28,744 nucleotides of DNA from a virus (IMGVR_UViG_3300027963_000255:1-28744); one strand, 5' to 3'; positions 5,908 through 12,398 are shown, numbered from the stretch's first letter. Program-made: numbers and translations. Notes: generated from the letters alone by a model not told the origin.

Positions 5908-6710
5908 AGCATGTAGTTATGTTTAGCGGCGGTATTGGTTCATGGGCTGCCGCAAAGCGGGTAGCTGAACAGCACGGTACAGATGACTTGTATCTGGTGT
6001 TTACTGACGTGAAAGGAAACAATCCGTCACCTCATGTTGGTGAAGATCCAGACACGTACAGGTTCATAGACGATGCTGTAGCCAATGTTGGCGGGCAGTA
6101 TGTTTACATCAATACTGGTAAAGACATCTGGGAAGTGTTTCGGGACAAGCGATTCTTGGGCAATAGCCGTTTGGCTAACTGTTCTCACGAATTGAAGCAG
6201 AAGCCAGCAAGGAAATGGTTGGAAGAAAACTGTGACCCTGAAGACACCATTGTTTATGTTGGCATTGACTGGATGGAAACGCACCGCATCCCCAGCATTG
6301 TACGAAACTATCTGCCATACAAAGCTGAAGCACCACTGACCGAGCCGCCTTATCTTGACAAGAAGGACATGATTGCTTGGGCAGAGTCTGAAGGATTGAA
6401 GCCGCCACGTTTGTATGAGCTTGGTTTTCCACACAATAACTGTGGTGGTGGGTGTGTCCGTGCCGGTCAAGGCCAGTTCAAAAAACTGTTGGAACTTATG
6501 CCTGAACGGTATGCCGAATGGGAACGTCAAGAACAAAAGATGCGTGATTTTCTTGATCGTGACGTGTCTATTTTGCGTAAGCAAACTAATGGCCAGCAGG
6601 CTTTTATTAGCTTGAAGACGTTCCGGGAAAGCACTGCTATCCAAGGTGACTTGTTTGACGAGTTTGACATTGGTGGTTGTGGATGTTTTGTGGAGTTTGA
6701 AGATGAATAA
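5904..6710 (+). CDS. PAPS-reductase-like PP-loop protein
   Basis: A 268-aa protein starting at GTG 5904, 5 bp after the ribosome site GGGGAG (5893-5898) and overlapping the previous stop. MKHVVMFSGGIGSWAAAKR carries the PP-loop SGGxGS that binds ATP pyrophosphate; LVFTDVKG and the Asn/Cys-rich segment NNCGGGCVRAG near residue 200 fit the phosphoadenosine phosphosulfate reductase family common in actinophages, where the cysteines may hold an Fe-S cluster. Related enzymes activate sulfate or insert sulfur in nucleotides and DNA (DndC). Whether it acts on metabolites or phage DNA is unknown. Neighbours include a methyltransferase and an Nmad1 protein. Confidence 0.8.
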   Translation: MKHVVMFSGGIGSWAAAKRVAEQHGTDDLYLVFTDVKGNNPSPHVGEDPDTYRFIDDAVANVGGQYVYINTGKDIWEVFRDKRFLGNSRLANCSHELKQKPARKWLEENCDPEDTIVYVGIDWMETHRIPSIVRNYLPYKAEAPLTEPPYLDKKDMIAWAESEGLKPPRLYELGFPHNNCGGGCVRAGQGQFKKLLELMPERYAEWERQEQKMRDFLDRDVSILRKQTNGQQAFISLKTFRESTAIQGDLFDEFDIGGCGCFVEFEDE

Positions 6711-6966
6711 CAAAGAGGAACTTGTTGACAATGCTCGTGCTACACACCTACGCATGGTGATGGATGAGAACAAGAAGTTTAGGTTGCAACTTCAAGCTGT
6801 GCGTGAGTTACATAACGTCGACGAATATGGATGTTGCGCTCACTGTTCAGAGGATATGTGCTGGGGTTGTCAAGAGTGGATGAATTGTGTCGAATGTGAC
6901 TGTCCGTGTCATGGCAAATATCCATGCCCAACAATCAAAGCGTTAGACGGTGAGCAAAATGGTTAA
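6703..6966 (+). CDS. Cys-rich zinc-binding protein, PCxTIxxL family
   Basis: An 87-aa protein whose C-terminal half is rich in cysteines (YGCCAHCSEDMCWGCQEW, then CVECDCPCH) and ends PCPTIKALDG. The same ending, PCDTI followed by a short hydrophobic stretch, occurs in two genes on the opposite strand (10408-10584 and 10581-10853), which makes the three a small paralogous family. At least two metal sites are plausible. ATG 6703 overlaps the preceding stop. Function unknown. Confidence 0.7.
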   Translation: MNNKEELVDNARATHLRMVMDENKKFRLQLQAVRELHNVDEYGCCAHCSEDMCWGCQEWMNCVECDCPCHGKYPCPTIKALDGEQNG

Positions 6967-7153
6967 GCCAATCACCTTTTATGGCGGTCCGATGGACGGC
7001 AGGGATGTACCAAAAGCAATGACAGTGATCGACTGGATAGCTTTTACGATTGCACACAGCAACACAAACAAGGTAACATACAATTACATGTACGAAGCAG
7101 ACACCGACAGATTTGAATTTGTTGGAGAAGATAGCGAGGAAGACAGTGAGTGA
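6959..7153 (+). CDS. Small hypothetical protein (YGGPMDG family look)
   Basis: A 64-aa protein starting MVKPITFYGGPMDGRDVP; from memory, the GGPxDG opening is recurrent in small actinophage proteins. The C-terminus is acidic (GEDSEEDSE). ATG 6959 was chosen over GTG 6950 because GGTGAG lies just upstream of it. It overlaps both neighbours by 8 bp. No catalytic motif is visible. Confidence 0.65.
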   Translation: MVKPITFYGGPMDGRDVPKAMTVIDWIAFTIAHSNTNKVTYNYMYEADTDRFEFVGEDSEEDSE

Positions 7154-7613
7154 CGAACGAGGATTGGAAGAACTTAATAGCCACCCTAGAAAACCTTGGT
7201 TTGAAGGTGGAGTCGATAAGTCGCGAGAGCCTGACTGTGGTGGTCCGTATCCCGAGCATCGACCAGTAAAAAAAGCTGTGCCGATGAAGAAGGCTGCCGT
7301 TTCGCCAGATCATGACTTGATTATGTTTGCAAGGATGCTGGACAGGTATGTGGAAGAATCACGTAGCCTACTGTTCCGTAAGCAGAAGGATTACGGTCCA
7401 CTCAACATTGCTAATGCTCCCGGTGGGGCATTGAACGGTTTGCGTGTACGTATCTTTGATAAGGTTTCCCGTATCAATAATTTGATTGATACTGGTGCAA
7501 CACCTGAACATGAATCTCTGCGTGATTCGTTTATTGACTTGGCTAATTATGGCTTGATTGCACTGATGGTGCTTGATGGTGTTTGGCCTGAACTTCCGAA
7601 GGAGAAGAAGTGA
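7146..7613 (+). CDS. Nmad1 (DUF1599-like) nucleotide-modification-associated protein
   Basis: A 155-aa protein. After a charged N-terminal extension, residues about 55-150 match the pattern remembered for nucleotide modification associated domain 1: FRKQKDYGPLNIAN, GLRVRIFDKVSRINNL, ESLRDSFIDLANYGLIALM. The domain has been linked by comparative genomics to phage nucleotide and DNA modification, without a settled reaction. GTG 7146 follows GAGGAAG and overlaps the preceding stop. A methyltransferase and a PP-loop enzyme in the same operon make a DNA-modification role plausible. Confidence 0.75.
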   Translation: MSDERGLEELNSHPRKPWFEGGVDKSREPDCGGPYPEHRPVKKAVPMKKAAVSPDHDLIMFARMLDRYVEESRSLLFRKQKDYGPLNIANAPGGALNGLRVRIFDKVSRINNLIDTGATPEHESLRDSFIDLANYGLIALMVLDGVWPELPKEKK

Positions 7614-7759
7614 ATACATTTTTGTTAGCAATTATTGCTTTTGGCAGTCTTTATTCCATTATTGATAATATTCATGGCGAAGTGCAACACTATCGGTGGA
7701 GCAAGAAGATGAAAGCTTTGCAGGAAAAAGAACAGCAAGAGTGGGAAGACCGGCTATGA
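7610..7759 (+). CDS. 49-aa membrane-anchored mini-protein
   Basis: GTG 7610 overlaps the previous stop and follows GGAGAAGAAG; the stop overlaps the next ATG (ATGA at 7756-7759). Residues 3-18 are hydrophobic (TFLLAIIAFGSLYSII), one membrane span, followed by a charged helix rich in Lys, Glu and Gln (about residues 30-47). It is probably a small inner-membrane protein with a cytoplasmic helix. Function unknown. Confidence 0.65.
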   Translation: MNTFLLAIIAFGSLYSIIDNIHGEVQHYRWSKKMKALQEKEQQEWEDRL

Positions 7760-8499
7760 AACTAACCGTCTGCATCTCAGACCTGCAAGCACCATTTCAC
7801 GACCAGCGGGCAGTAGATAACGTAGCCGCCTTCATCAAGGCAGTAAAGCCAGACAATGTGGTATCTGTCGGTGACGAAATGGACATGCAAACCATCTCAC
7901 GCTGGGCACAAGGCACACCACTAGAATACGAACGCAGTATCAGTCGTGACCGAGACACCACTGTAGCAGTGCTCCAGCAGCTCCAAATCAAGCACGTTAT
8001 CCGATCCAACCACACTGATCGACTGTTCAACACCGTTATGATGCGAGCACCAGGCTTGTTAGGGCTTCCAGAACTTGATCTGGAGGCCTTTCTGCGTTTT
8101 GACCAGTTAGGTATCACCTACCACCGTAAACCGTACGAGCTTGCCCCTGGATGGCTCCTAATGCACGGTGACGAGGGCAACATTAGCCAAAATGGTGGCA
8201 CTACTGCCCTGAACCTTGCCAAGAAGACCGGTAAGAGCATTGTGTGTGGTCATACGCACCGTATGGGGCTAGTGCATCACAGTGAAGGTGTATCTGGCAT
8301 GAATACACGGACCTTGTGGGGTATGGAAGTGGGCAACTTGATGGATGCACGTAAAGCACACTACCTGAAAGCTGGCATTTCTAACTGGCAGCAAGGGTTT
8401 GGTTTGTTGTGGACTGACGGTAAGCAGACACGTCCCGAAATTATTCCTATCCAAAAAGATGGCACATTTATGGCTGTCGGAAAACTGTGGGGCAAGTAA
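7756..8499 (+). CDS. Calcineurin-like metallophosphoesterase
   Basis: A 247-aa protein with the metal-binding motifs of the family in order: SDLQAPFHD (Asp9), GDEMD (residues 39-43), NH in SNHTDR (85-86; Asn in the usual GNH/E position), MHGDE (His137) and GHTHRMG (166 and 168). Such enzymes hydrolyse phosphomonoesters or diesters with two metal ions. In phages they may remove phosphates from nucleotides or DNA ends; the substrate is not apparent. The start overlaps the mini-membrane-protein stop. Length is normal for single-domain members. Confidence 0.85.
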   Translation: MKLTVCISDLQAPFHDQRAVDNVAAFIKAVKPDNVVSVGDEMDMQTISRWAQGTPLEYERSISRDRDTTVAVLQQLQIKHVIRSNHTDRLFNTVMMRAPGLLGLPELDLEAFLRFDQLGITYHRKPYELAPGWLLMHGDEGNISQNGGTTALNLAKKTGKSIVCGHTHRMGLVHHSEGVSGMNTRTLWGMEVGNLMDARKAHYLKAGISNWQQGFGLLWTDGKQTRPEIIPIQKDGTFMAVGKLWGK

Positions 8500-8708
8500 T
8501 GTTGAAGTATGGTTTTTGGCGCAATGCGCTCAACCTTGTGTATTGGATTGAATGGTGGGCGGGACGCTCAGTAGTCAACGTAGAATCCAAATTTTTCAAA
8601 GCACAAATTGACTATCATGCCCAACATGATGACTGGAGTGACGTTTTTTCGTACATAACTGATGATGATGAAGATGACGAAGACCTTGAGGACGATGACG
8701 AAGAGTGA
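8499..8708 (+). CDS. Small protein with strongly acidic C-terminal tail
   Basis: A 69-aa protein starting at an ATG that overlaps the previous stop (TAATG). The N-terminal half is aromatic-rich (WRNALNLVYWIEWW) and may associate with a membrane or form a hydrophobic core. The last 15 residues are almost all Asp and Glu. Acidic tails can mimic DNA or block DNA-binding proteins, but there is no direct evidence for that here. It overlaps the next GTG start by 4 bp. Confidence 0.6.
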   Translation: MLKYGFWRNALNLVYWIEWWAGRSVVNVESKFFKAQIDYHAQHDDWSDVFSYITDDDEDDEDLEDDDEE

Positions 8709-9379
8709 ACGATGACACACTACAAGAAGTAACAGAGATTGCTGCGACAGTGGCAAAGCAGATTCATCCACGATACGCAGTGTATTTTGAACCGCAAGAT
8801 TTACGTCAAGAACTATTGTTGTGGGCTTTGAAGCGTCCAAACAAGATTGAAGAATGGCTAGGCCCGGACGTTGAAGCGAAGGATCGTAAAGCTGGTATCC
8901 GCCAGTTGGCCAAGTCGATGCAGCGTGAAGCAGACAAGTATTGCCGTCACGCTAAAGCGAAAGCGTCAGGCTATGAGACCCGTGATGAATACTTTTACAA
9001 TCAGGGCATCCTGGAAGAGCTGATTGCCAACCTTGATGAGGTCAACAATCAGACCGGTGGCATGCAGGCACGTGTGTCTGGTGGTGGTGGTGATCCTGCT
9101 ACCGGTAACAATTTTGCTGCCAGCATTGTTGATGTGCGCCGGGCTATGGAACAGCTAGAACCACAGGATCAACTAATGCTTGAAATGCGCTATGCGCAGG
9201 ATTACACGTTTAGCCAAATGGCCACCATTTTGGGTTTGTCTGACACTACCGTGCACCGCAGGGTAACGGCAGCAATGAAGCGTATGGTTCGGTTTTTAGG
9301 TGGCGAAAATCCTTGGATTGGTACTCGGCGTGTCGTAAGCAATTCACAGGCACGTGCGATAACATCAGAACATAACTAA
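8705..9379 (+). CDS. Sigma-70-like DNA-binding regulator
   Basis: A 224-aa protein from GTG 8705. Residues about 140-200 (AMEQLEPQDQLMLEMRYAQD, FSQMATILGLSDTTVHRRV) form a sigma region 4 helix-turn-helix. The N-terminal half is helical and basic (QREADKYCRHAKAKASG) but lacks a recognisable region 2, so it may be a sigma-like transcription activator rather than a full sigma factor. As the last gene of the rightward early operon, just before a strong terminator, it could switch on later genes. The start has no strong ribosome site and relies on coupling to the preceding gene. Confidence 0.7.
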   Translation: MNDDTLQEVTEIAATVAKQIHPRYAVYFEPQDLRQELLLWALKRPNKIEEWLGPDVEAKDRKAGIRQLAKSMQREADKYCRHAKAKASGYETRDEYFYNQGILEELIANLDEVNNQTGGMQARVSGGGGDPATGNNFAASIVDVRRAMEQLEPQDQLMLEMRYAQDYTFSQMATILGLSDTTVHRRVTAAMKRMVRFLGGENPWIGTRRVVSNSQARAITSEHN

Positions 9380-9423
9380 ATAGTTTTCTGTATCCAGAGG
9401 GGAAGCTGGTACAGTCAAAAAGC

Positions 9424-9464
9424 AAAACCCTGCCAGTGTTTGTCCTACTGGTGGGGTTTTGTTA
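9424..9464 (+). terminator. Rho-independent terminator of the rightward early operon
   Basis: AAAACCCTGCCAGT (9424-9437) pairs with ACTGGTGGGGTTTT (9447-9460) across a 9-nt loop. The 14-bp stem has two G-U wobbles on the plus-strand RNA and ends in a T-rich tail. It lies 45 bp after the sigma-like gene stop. Confidence 0.85.
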
Positions 9465-9479
9465 TATTGTTTGCATTAA

Positions 9480-9555
9480 AATGTAACAAAACCGCGCTAA
9501 ATGTTACATTGTTGCATCTCAGTGCTACATTCTGCTTGGTTATGTTGCATTGTAA
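9480..9555. repeat. Cluster of TGTTRCATT-like repeats
   Basis: AATGTAAC (9480-9487) and GTTACATT (9503-9510) form an 8-bp inverted repeat. Related words follow: GTTGCAT (9511-9517), GCTACATT (9524-9531) and GTTGCATTGTAA (9544-9555). The cluster sits between two terminators in the convergent spacer, where no promoter is needed. It may be an operator, a structural element or a degenerate repeat. Confidence 0.4.
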
Positions 9556-9562
9556 GACAACA

Positions 9563-9599
9563 AAAGACCCCCGCCGGATAGGAGTCAGCAGGGGTCTTT
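9563..9599. terminator. Bidirectional terminator between convergent operons
   Basis: AAAGACCCCCGC (9563-9574) pairs with GCAGGGGTCTTT (9588-9599) with one mismatch. The A-run on the left and T-run on the right give a T-tract in both directions. It separates the rightward early operon from the leftward operon ending at 9628. The spacer 9380-9627 holds no gene I can support. Confidence 0.75.
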
Positions 9600-9627
9600 C
9601 GTGTTGCAGGATAGCGGATAGGAGACG

Positions 9628-9927
9628 CTAATCCAACAGTACCACAGAAGGATCGTGAAGGTTTGCCAGGTAGGCTCTGCTCTTTGAATCGTACTGTGAA
9701 ATTCTTTTTGGATGGTCTTTCAAAGCTTGCGCTTTAGTGGCATAAGGGCCAATAGCTTTGACTACTTGAAGGGTTGGATGCACTGCCACCAGTACGTACG
9801 TTTCACGCTTAGCACGGATACCGTCAATGGTTTCGATCACTAGGCGGGCTAACGCATCAACGTCATCGTGTTCCTGCATGAGCAGGTCTGCAATAGCTTT
9901 GATTTCAGTCGGACGTATTTGCAGCAT
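9628..9927 (-). CDS. Conserved hypothetical protein, last gene of the leftward operon
   Basis: A 99-aa protein with AAGGA 10 bp upstream of its ATG. The segment YVLVAVHPTLQVVKAIGPYATKAQALKDHPKR looks like a small beta-rich domain; from memory, GPYATKAQALK recurs in actinophage proteins. No catalytic motif is visible. It overlaps the preceding gene by 23 bp and ends about 30 bp before the bidirectional terminator. Confidence 0.7.
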   Translation of the reverse strand: MLQIRPTEIKAIADLLMQEHDDVDALARLVIETIDGIRAKRETYVLVAVHPTLQVVKAIGPYATKAQALKDHPKRISQYDSKSRAYLANLHDPSVVLLD

Positions 9928-10078
9928 ACTTTTCGCATCCTTGAATAGCAGTGTGGTATTGCAGTTTCAGGTTGAGCACGTCCATTGTTGCTCCATGTAT
10001 CGTCTTTAGGCAACTACCGCAGTATGTTACCCATTCGTCCCAGATTGGATCGTACCGGGCACTACTCATCGGACTCAT
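9905..10078 (-). CDS. 57-aa CxxC protein
   Basis: The product contains YCGSCLKTIHG, a half zinc-ribbon, and one further Cys near the C-terminus (QGCEKY). ATG 10078 was chosen because TAGGTG lies about 8 bp before it; ATGs at 10087 and 10069 are also in frame. It overlaps both neighbours, as is usual in this operon. Function unknown. Confidence 0.55.
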   Translation of the reverse strand: MSPMSSARYDPIWDEWVTYCGSCLKTIHGATMDVLNLKLQYHTAIQGCEKYAANTSD

Positions 10079-10244
10079 GCTTTGCACCTAACGCTATGTT
10101 TGCGCACTGCTGGAACGTTGCACGGGTTGCTGGCAGGTCTGATTCTGCCGGTGCTTGCGCCATGATCTGTGCCGCTATCTGTGTACGCCAAAATGTTTCA
10201 ATCTCTAATAGTGCTTCTGTCTGCTCTTCGGTTAGCTTGGTCAT
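10062..10244 (-). CDS. Small helical hypothetical protein
   Basis: A 60-aa protein rich in Glu, Ala and Gln (TEEQTEALLEIETFWRTQIA), predicted from composition to be helical, with a single Cys. It has a GAGGA site upstream and overlaps the preceding stop by 4 bp (ATGA at 10241-10244). No family was recognised. Confidence 0.6.
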   Translation of the reverse strand: MTKLTEEQTEALLEIETFWRTQIAAQIMAQAPAESDLPATRATFQQCANIALGAKHESDE

Positions 10245-10411
10245 CCTAAATCCTCTTCTAAGTAATCGTCACGACGGCTATCGTGGTCATCGTCACGTTC
10301 TAGTGTAGCAGTGTTTTCCCACCATTCGGCCACTAAATCGTTACTGGCAACGTCATAGAATCCGTTAGCTGCTGCTTCGGCAACCATCTTCTCTAATTCC
10401 GGGTTACTCAT
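10241..10411 (-). CDS. 56-aa acidic hypothetical protein
   Basis: ATG 10411 overlaps the preceding stop by 4 bp and the TGA overlaps the next ATG by 4 bp, filling the interval exactly. The product (MSNPELEKMVAEAAANGFYD...) ends in a run of charged residues (RDDDHDSRRDDYLEEDLG). Function unknown; the overlaps at both ends and the lack of any competing frame support it. Confidence 0.6.
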   Translation of the reverse strand: MSNPELEKMVAEAAANGFYDVASNDLVAEWWENTATLERDDDHDSRRDDYLEEDLG

Positions 10412-10584
10412 GGCATCCTGCCATTCAGCACTTCAATAGTGTCACACGGGTACGAATCATTACATTCGCCACACGTAGGCGTACAGTCACGGCAGTTACA
10501 ATCAGCAGACATGTCATAGTGCAGCTTGCGCACATTGTCGATGATCTCCTGTAATTCGCCGGCTACGGCTTGAAAGTACGTCAT
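10408..10584 (-). CDS. Cys-rich zinc-binding protein, PCxTIxxL family
   Basis: A 58-aa protein with a helical N-terminus and CNCRDCTPTCGECNDSYPCDTIEVLNG at the C-terminus (six cysteines in about 21 residues). The ending parallels those of its upstream neighbour 10581-10853 and of the plus-strand gene 6703-6966. ATG 10584 overlaps the upstream stop (ATGA); an in-frame TTG at 10596 is less likely. It probably binds one or two metals. Function unknown. Confidence 0.65.
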   Translation of the reverse strand: MTYFQAVAGELQEIIDNVRKLHYDMSADCNCRDCTPTCGECNDSYPCDTIEVLNGRMP

Positions 10585-10853
10585 TCTGACTCCCAACCTA
10601 ACGCCACAATCGTGTCACACGGCCACGATACTAGGTTGCCACCCAAGTCCCGACATTCACTGCAACACACACCAAGTGACGTTTTCCACCTACGGTGAAC
10701 GCCACGCACGGCAAGCTCACGCAGCTTTGCATCATCCAGCAGTGTCCTCATGGCACGTGCCTGGTCAGCGATCTCACGCACGGCAGCAGTAACCTCGGAC
10801 ACATTCACAGTAACCTGCTCTAGCCATTCGGCATCGACTTGCATCTTATTCAT
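10581..10853 (-). CDS. Zinc-binding protein, PCxTIxxL family
   Basis: A helical N-terminal region (about 50 residues, VNVSEVTAAVREIADQARAM) precedes GVCCSECRDLGGNLVSWPCDTIVALGWE. From memory, this helix-plus-ribbon plan is widespread among actinophage hypothetical proteins. Three consecutive ATGs (10859, 10856, 10853) are possible starts. The third is best spaced (6 bp) from the AGGG ribosome site and overlaps the stop of the upstream mini-gene, so it was preferred. Function unknown. Confidence 0.65.
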   Translation of the reverse strand: MNKMQVDAEWLEQVTVNVSEVTAAVREIADQARAMRTLLDDAKLRELAVRGVHRRWKTSLGVCCSECRDLGGNLVSWPCDTIVALGWESE

Positions 10854-10959
10854 CATCATCCCTATTCTCTACTAGACATTCATAACAATTTATGGAAGCG
10901 GCCCTGCCGCCAGTAATGTGCCTACGGCACGTAGCGTTCAAATCATCGTCAGTAATCAT
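10846..10959 (-). CDS. 37-aa mini-protein with a C-H-C-C set
   Basis: ATG 10959 overlaps the upstream stop (ATGA) and TAA 10848-10846 overlaps the next start, so the frame fills the gap precisely. The product MITDDDLNATCRRHITGG... continues to NCYECLVENRDDDE, giving Cys11, His14, Cys25 and Cys28, a possible zinc site. Probably real because of the exact tiling; function unknown. Confidence 0.5.
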   Translation of the reverse strand: MITDDDLNATCRRHITGGRAASINCYECLVENRDDDE

Positions 10960-11057
10960 CGCCCACACCCACACATCCACTGGTGTAGCCGTTCAGACCA
11001 CCGTAAATCACGTAAACAATCGCCACACAGCGGCGGATCAGGATGCTGGAAACTCAT
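10956..11057 (-). CDS. 33-aa CxxC...CxC mini zinc-ribbon protein
   Basis: The product MSFQHPDPPLCGDCLRDLRW... ends HQWMCGCGR, giving a CxxC and a CxC pair about 15 residues apart, which is a minimal zinc ribbon. ATG 11057 overlaps the upstream stop and its TGA overlaps the next ATG. The tiling on both sides and the paired cysteines are the evidence. No function is known. Confidence 0.5.
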   Translation of the reverse strand: MSFQHPDPPLCGDCLRDLRWSERLHQWMCGCGR

Positions 11058-11257
11058 AGCACACCACGATCCTTTTCATCTAGCCACGAAATGCCGTCTA
11101 GGATGTAGTCACGCATGAGCGCATCAGATTCCGGTGTTGCACCATCAACCTGGGCAATAGCACCCAAATGTAGGCGGTTATTCCAATCACGGATAGCGGC
11201 AGCTTTGCCACGTTTACGTGCCTGCCATAGCTGATACTTATTCCACAATGTTTTCAT
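11054..11257 (-). CDS. Small hypothetical protein
   Basis: A 67-aa protein starting MKTLWNKYQLWQARKRGKAA, basic and aromatic at the N-terminus and acidic later. AAGGA lies 8 bp upstream of the ATG, which overlaps the whiB stop by 4 bp. No family was recognised. The basic first third could contact nucleic acid or membrane. Confidence 0.6.
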   Translation of the reverse strand: MKTLWNKYQLWQARKRGKAAAIRDWNNRLHLGAIAQVDGATPESDALMRDYILDGISWLDEKDRGVL

Positions 11258-11676
11258 TTCCTTGATCCTTTACCCTTGTTGGCTTTATCTTTCAGTATTT
11301 CTATCTTGTCACGCAGACTCATAGCGTTTTTTACTGCCTGCCGGCCAAACGGACCTAGCCGGTTCATTGGCGTTTTCATCAACATGCGCTCACCAGGTAG
11401 CAGGCCACCCCACACGCCCCATTTGATTTCAGTATCGGTCAAACCTACTTCTAGGCATTTGTCTTTGATAGGGCAATCGTCACAGATACGTAGCGCATTG
11501 TTTAGCCGCCATAGTTCATCCTCTTCACCTGTCGTGTAGTCAATAAACCATGCGTCAGGATCGCCTACGGTACGGCACGATGCGTTTTCCCAAAATGATC
11601 CACCGAATTTGTCAAGCTGTCCCAATAGTGGCGATACTTCTTCACCGGCTTTTAGGCGGGGTTCATGCGCAACCAT
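11254..11676 (-). CDS. whiB: WhiB-family transcription factor (Fe-S cluster protein)
   Basis: A 140-aa protein with the family hallmark: four cysteines C34, C65, C68 and C74 (CDDC, then KC) followed by the GVWGG turn at 87-91 and a basic C-terminal region that would bind DNA. WhiB-like proteins hold a 4Fe-4S cluster and bind the primary sigma factor; they are restricted to actinobacteria and their phages, and the copy in mycobacteriophage TM4 affects septation and superinfection. The start at 11676 was preferred because GGAAG lies 7 bp upstream; an in-frame ATG at 11730 would deepen the overlap with the preceding gene. Confidence 0.9.
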   Translation of the reverse strand: MVAHEPRLKAGEEVSPLLGQLDKFGGSFWENASCRTVGDPDAWFIDYTTGEEDELWRLNNALRICDDCPIKDKCLEVGLTDTEIKWGVWGGLLPGERMLMKTPMNRLGPFGRQAVKNAMSLRDKIEILKDKANKGKGSRK

Positions 11677-11852
11677 TGTGCTACTTCCATTTCCTGCTCG
11701 CCGAAACATAGTGGGCAAAATGGTGTGCAATCGTATGCACCTTCATGCTTAGGGCACAAAATTGTGTCTGGCATAACCATGCCTAGCGACACCATTACTA
11801 TGTCTAGCATTTTATCTAGCGATAAAGCTTCTTCTACTTCTTCACCGGTCAT
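11652..11852 (-). CDS. Small Cys-rich hypothetical protein
   Basis: A 66-aa protein (MTGEEVEEALSLDKML...) with a helical N-terminus and CPKHEG, CTPFCPLCFG in the C-terminal half, a plausible zinc site. ATG 11852 overlaps the preceding stop (TGATG) and follows a GAGGA site 9 bp upstream; the frame is open further upstream but without a better start. It overlaps whiB by 25 bp, so the two are likely co-translated. Confidence 0.65.
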   Translation of the reverse strand: MTGEEVEEALSLDKMLDIVMVSLGMVMPDTILCPKHEGAYDCTPFCPLCFGEQEMEVAQWLRMNPA

Positions 11853-12040
11853 CAGATGTTGTCCTCTTCTGTAATTGGTTCCACAATGCTGCAATCGTAT
11901 TCTTTGACTACCTGAGTGGCCATGTCGTAGTCATCTACCTTAGTGTGTGTGCCAATCTTTACGGCACTATTGAAATCTTCAGCTTCAACATACAATTCGT
12001 AAGTCTGTTTATGCGTAAATGTAACTTTGTATTTAGCCAT
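11852..12040 (-). CDS. Small beta-rich hypothetical protein, first gene of its transcript
   Basis: A 62-aa protein starting MAKYKVTFTHKQTYELYVEA; the alternating hydrophobic pattern and the segment EDFNSAVKIGTH suggest a small alpha/beta fold that recurs in phage hypothetical proteins. ATG 12040 lies 9 bp after AGGA in the leader motif AGATAGG; ATGs at 12049 and 12046 are too close to it. The promoter/operator at 12074-12126 lies upstream, so this gene probably opens the operon running left to 9628. Confidence 0.65.
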   Translation of the reverse strand: MAKYKVTFTHKQTYELYVEAEDFNSAVKIGTHTKVDDYDMATQVVKEYDCSIVEPITEEDNI

Positions 12041-12073
12041 TGTCATCATTCCTATCTTTCATTGTGTGTTCAT

Positions 12074-12126
12074 TGTGCCAATCTGGCACATCATTTAACC
12101 TAGCACCACACACTGACATTCTGCAA
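12074..12126 (-). promoter_or_regulatory. Leftward promoter with a palindromic operator at the start site
   Basis: On the minus strand TTGCAG (12126-12121) and TAGGTT (12102-12097) are 18 bp apart and fit a sigma70-type promoter with a TANNNT minus-10. The predicted start is near 12090. Exactly there lies a perfect inverted repeat, TGTGCCA-atc-TGGCACA (12074-12090), the usual position for a repressor operator. The stretch 12041-12281 holds no gene I can support. Confidence 0.5.
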
Positions 12127-12228
12127 CACGTTAGCGAAACTAGCAGCACTGGCGTGTCGTGACCTGCCACACGTATTGCCACACGGCAGCGTGAGCTGTG
12201 CGATGTTTAGTTATTCCGTCACCCGTTA

Positions 12229-12282
12229 GGATCAGGTAGCCACACACCGGCAAGCTGTCACCGATGCATGACTATCCGACAC
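12229..12282 (-). repeat. Long stem-loop repeat A, copy 1
   Basis: On the minus strand the hairpin begins at the stop of the 38-aa gene 12282-12398. About 20 of 22 stem positions pair, several as G-U, across a 10-nt loop. It shares TAGTCATGCA in the left arm and TGTGGCTA in the right arm with the other three copies (12446-12501, 13141-13196, 13622-13673). No T-run follows it. Confidence 0.65.
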
Positions 12283-12398
12283 TAGGCCGATAGATTTTGT
12301 TGTCTGACCTGGCTACACCTGACGCATAATGACACGGTAGTGTCTAATGCTTTAACCCAATTCATCAAGTCGCATTTGCTACAAATGCCAATGTTCAT
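12282..12398 (-). CDS. 38-aa double-CxxC zinc-ribbon mini-protein
   Basis: The product MNIGICSKCDLMNWVKALDT... ends with a second pair, CVRCSQVRQQNLSA, giving CxxC-x15-CxxC, a complete minimal zinc ribbon. AGGA lies about 11 bp upstream of ATG 12398, the palindrome GCACGGC-gta-GCCGTGC lies 23 bp upstream, and stem-loop A begins directly after the TAG. The same gene-plus-hairpin layout repeats along this block, which supports it as a real gene. Confidence 0.6.
   Translation of the reverse strand: MNIGICSKCDLMNWVKALDTTVSLCVRCSQVRQQNLSA

Noticed and set aside
9440-9631. Plus-strand open frame of 63 codons
   Set aside because: It runs through two terminators and the repeat cluster and has no ribosome site.
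10918-11118. Plus-strand open frame of 66 codons
   Set aside because: Antisense to two tiled minus-strand mini-genes with paired cysteines; no ribosome site or recognisable protein features.
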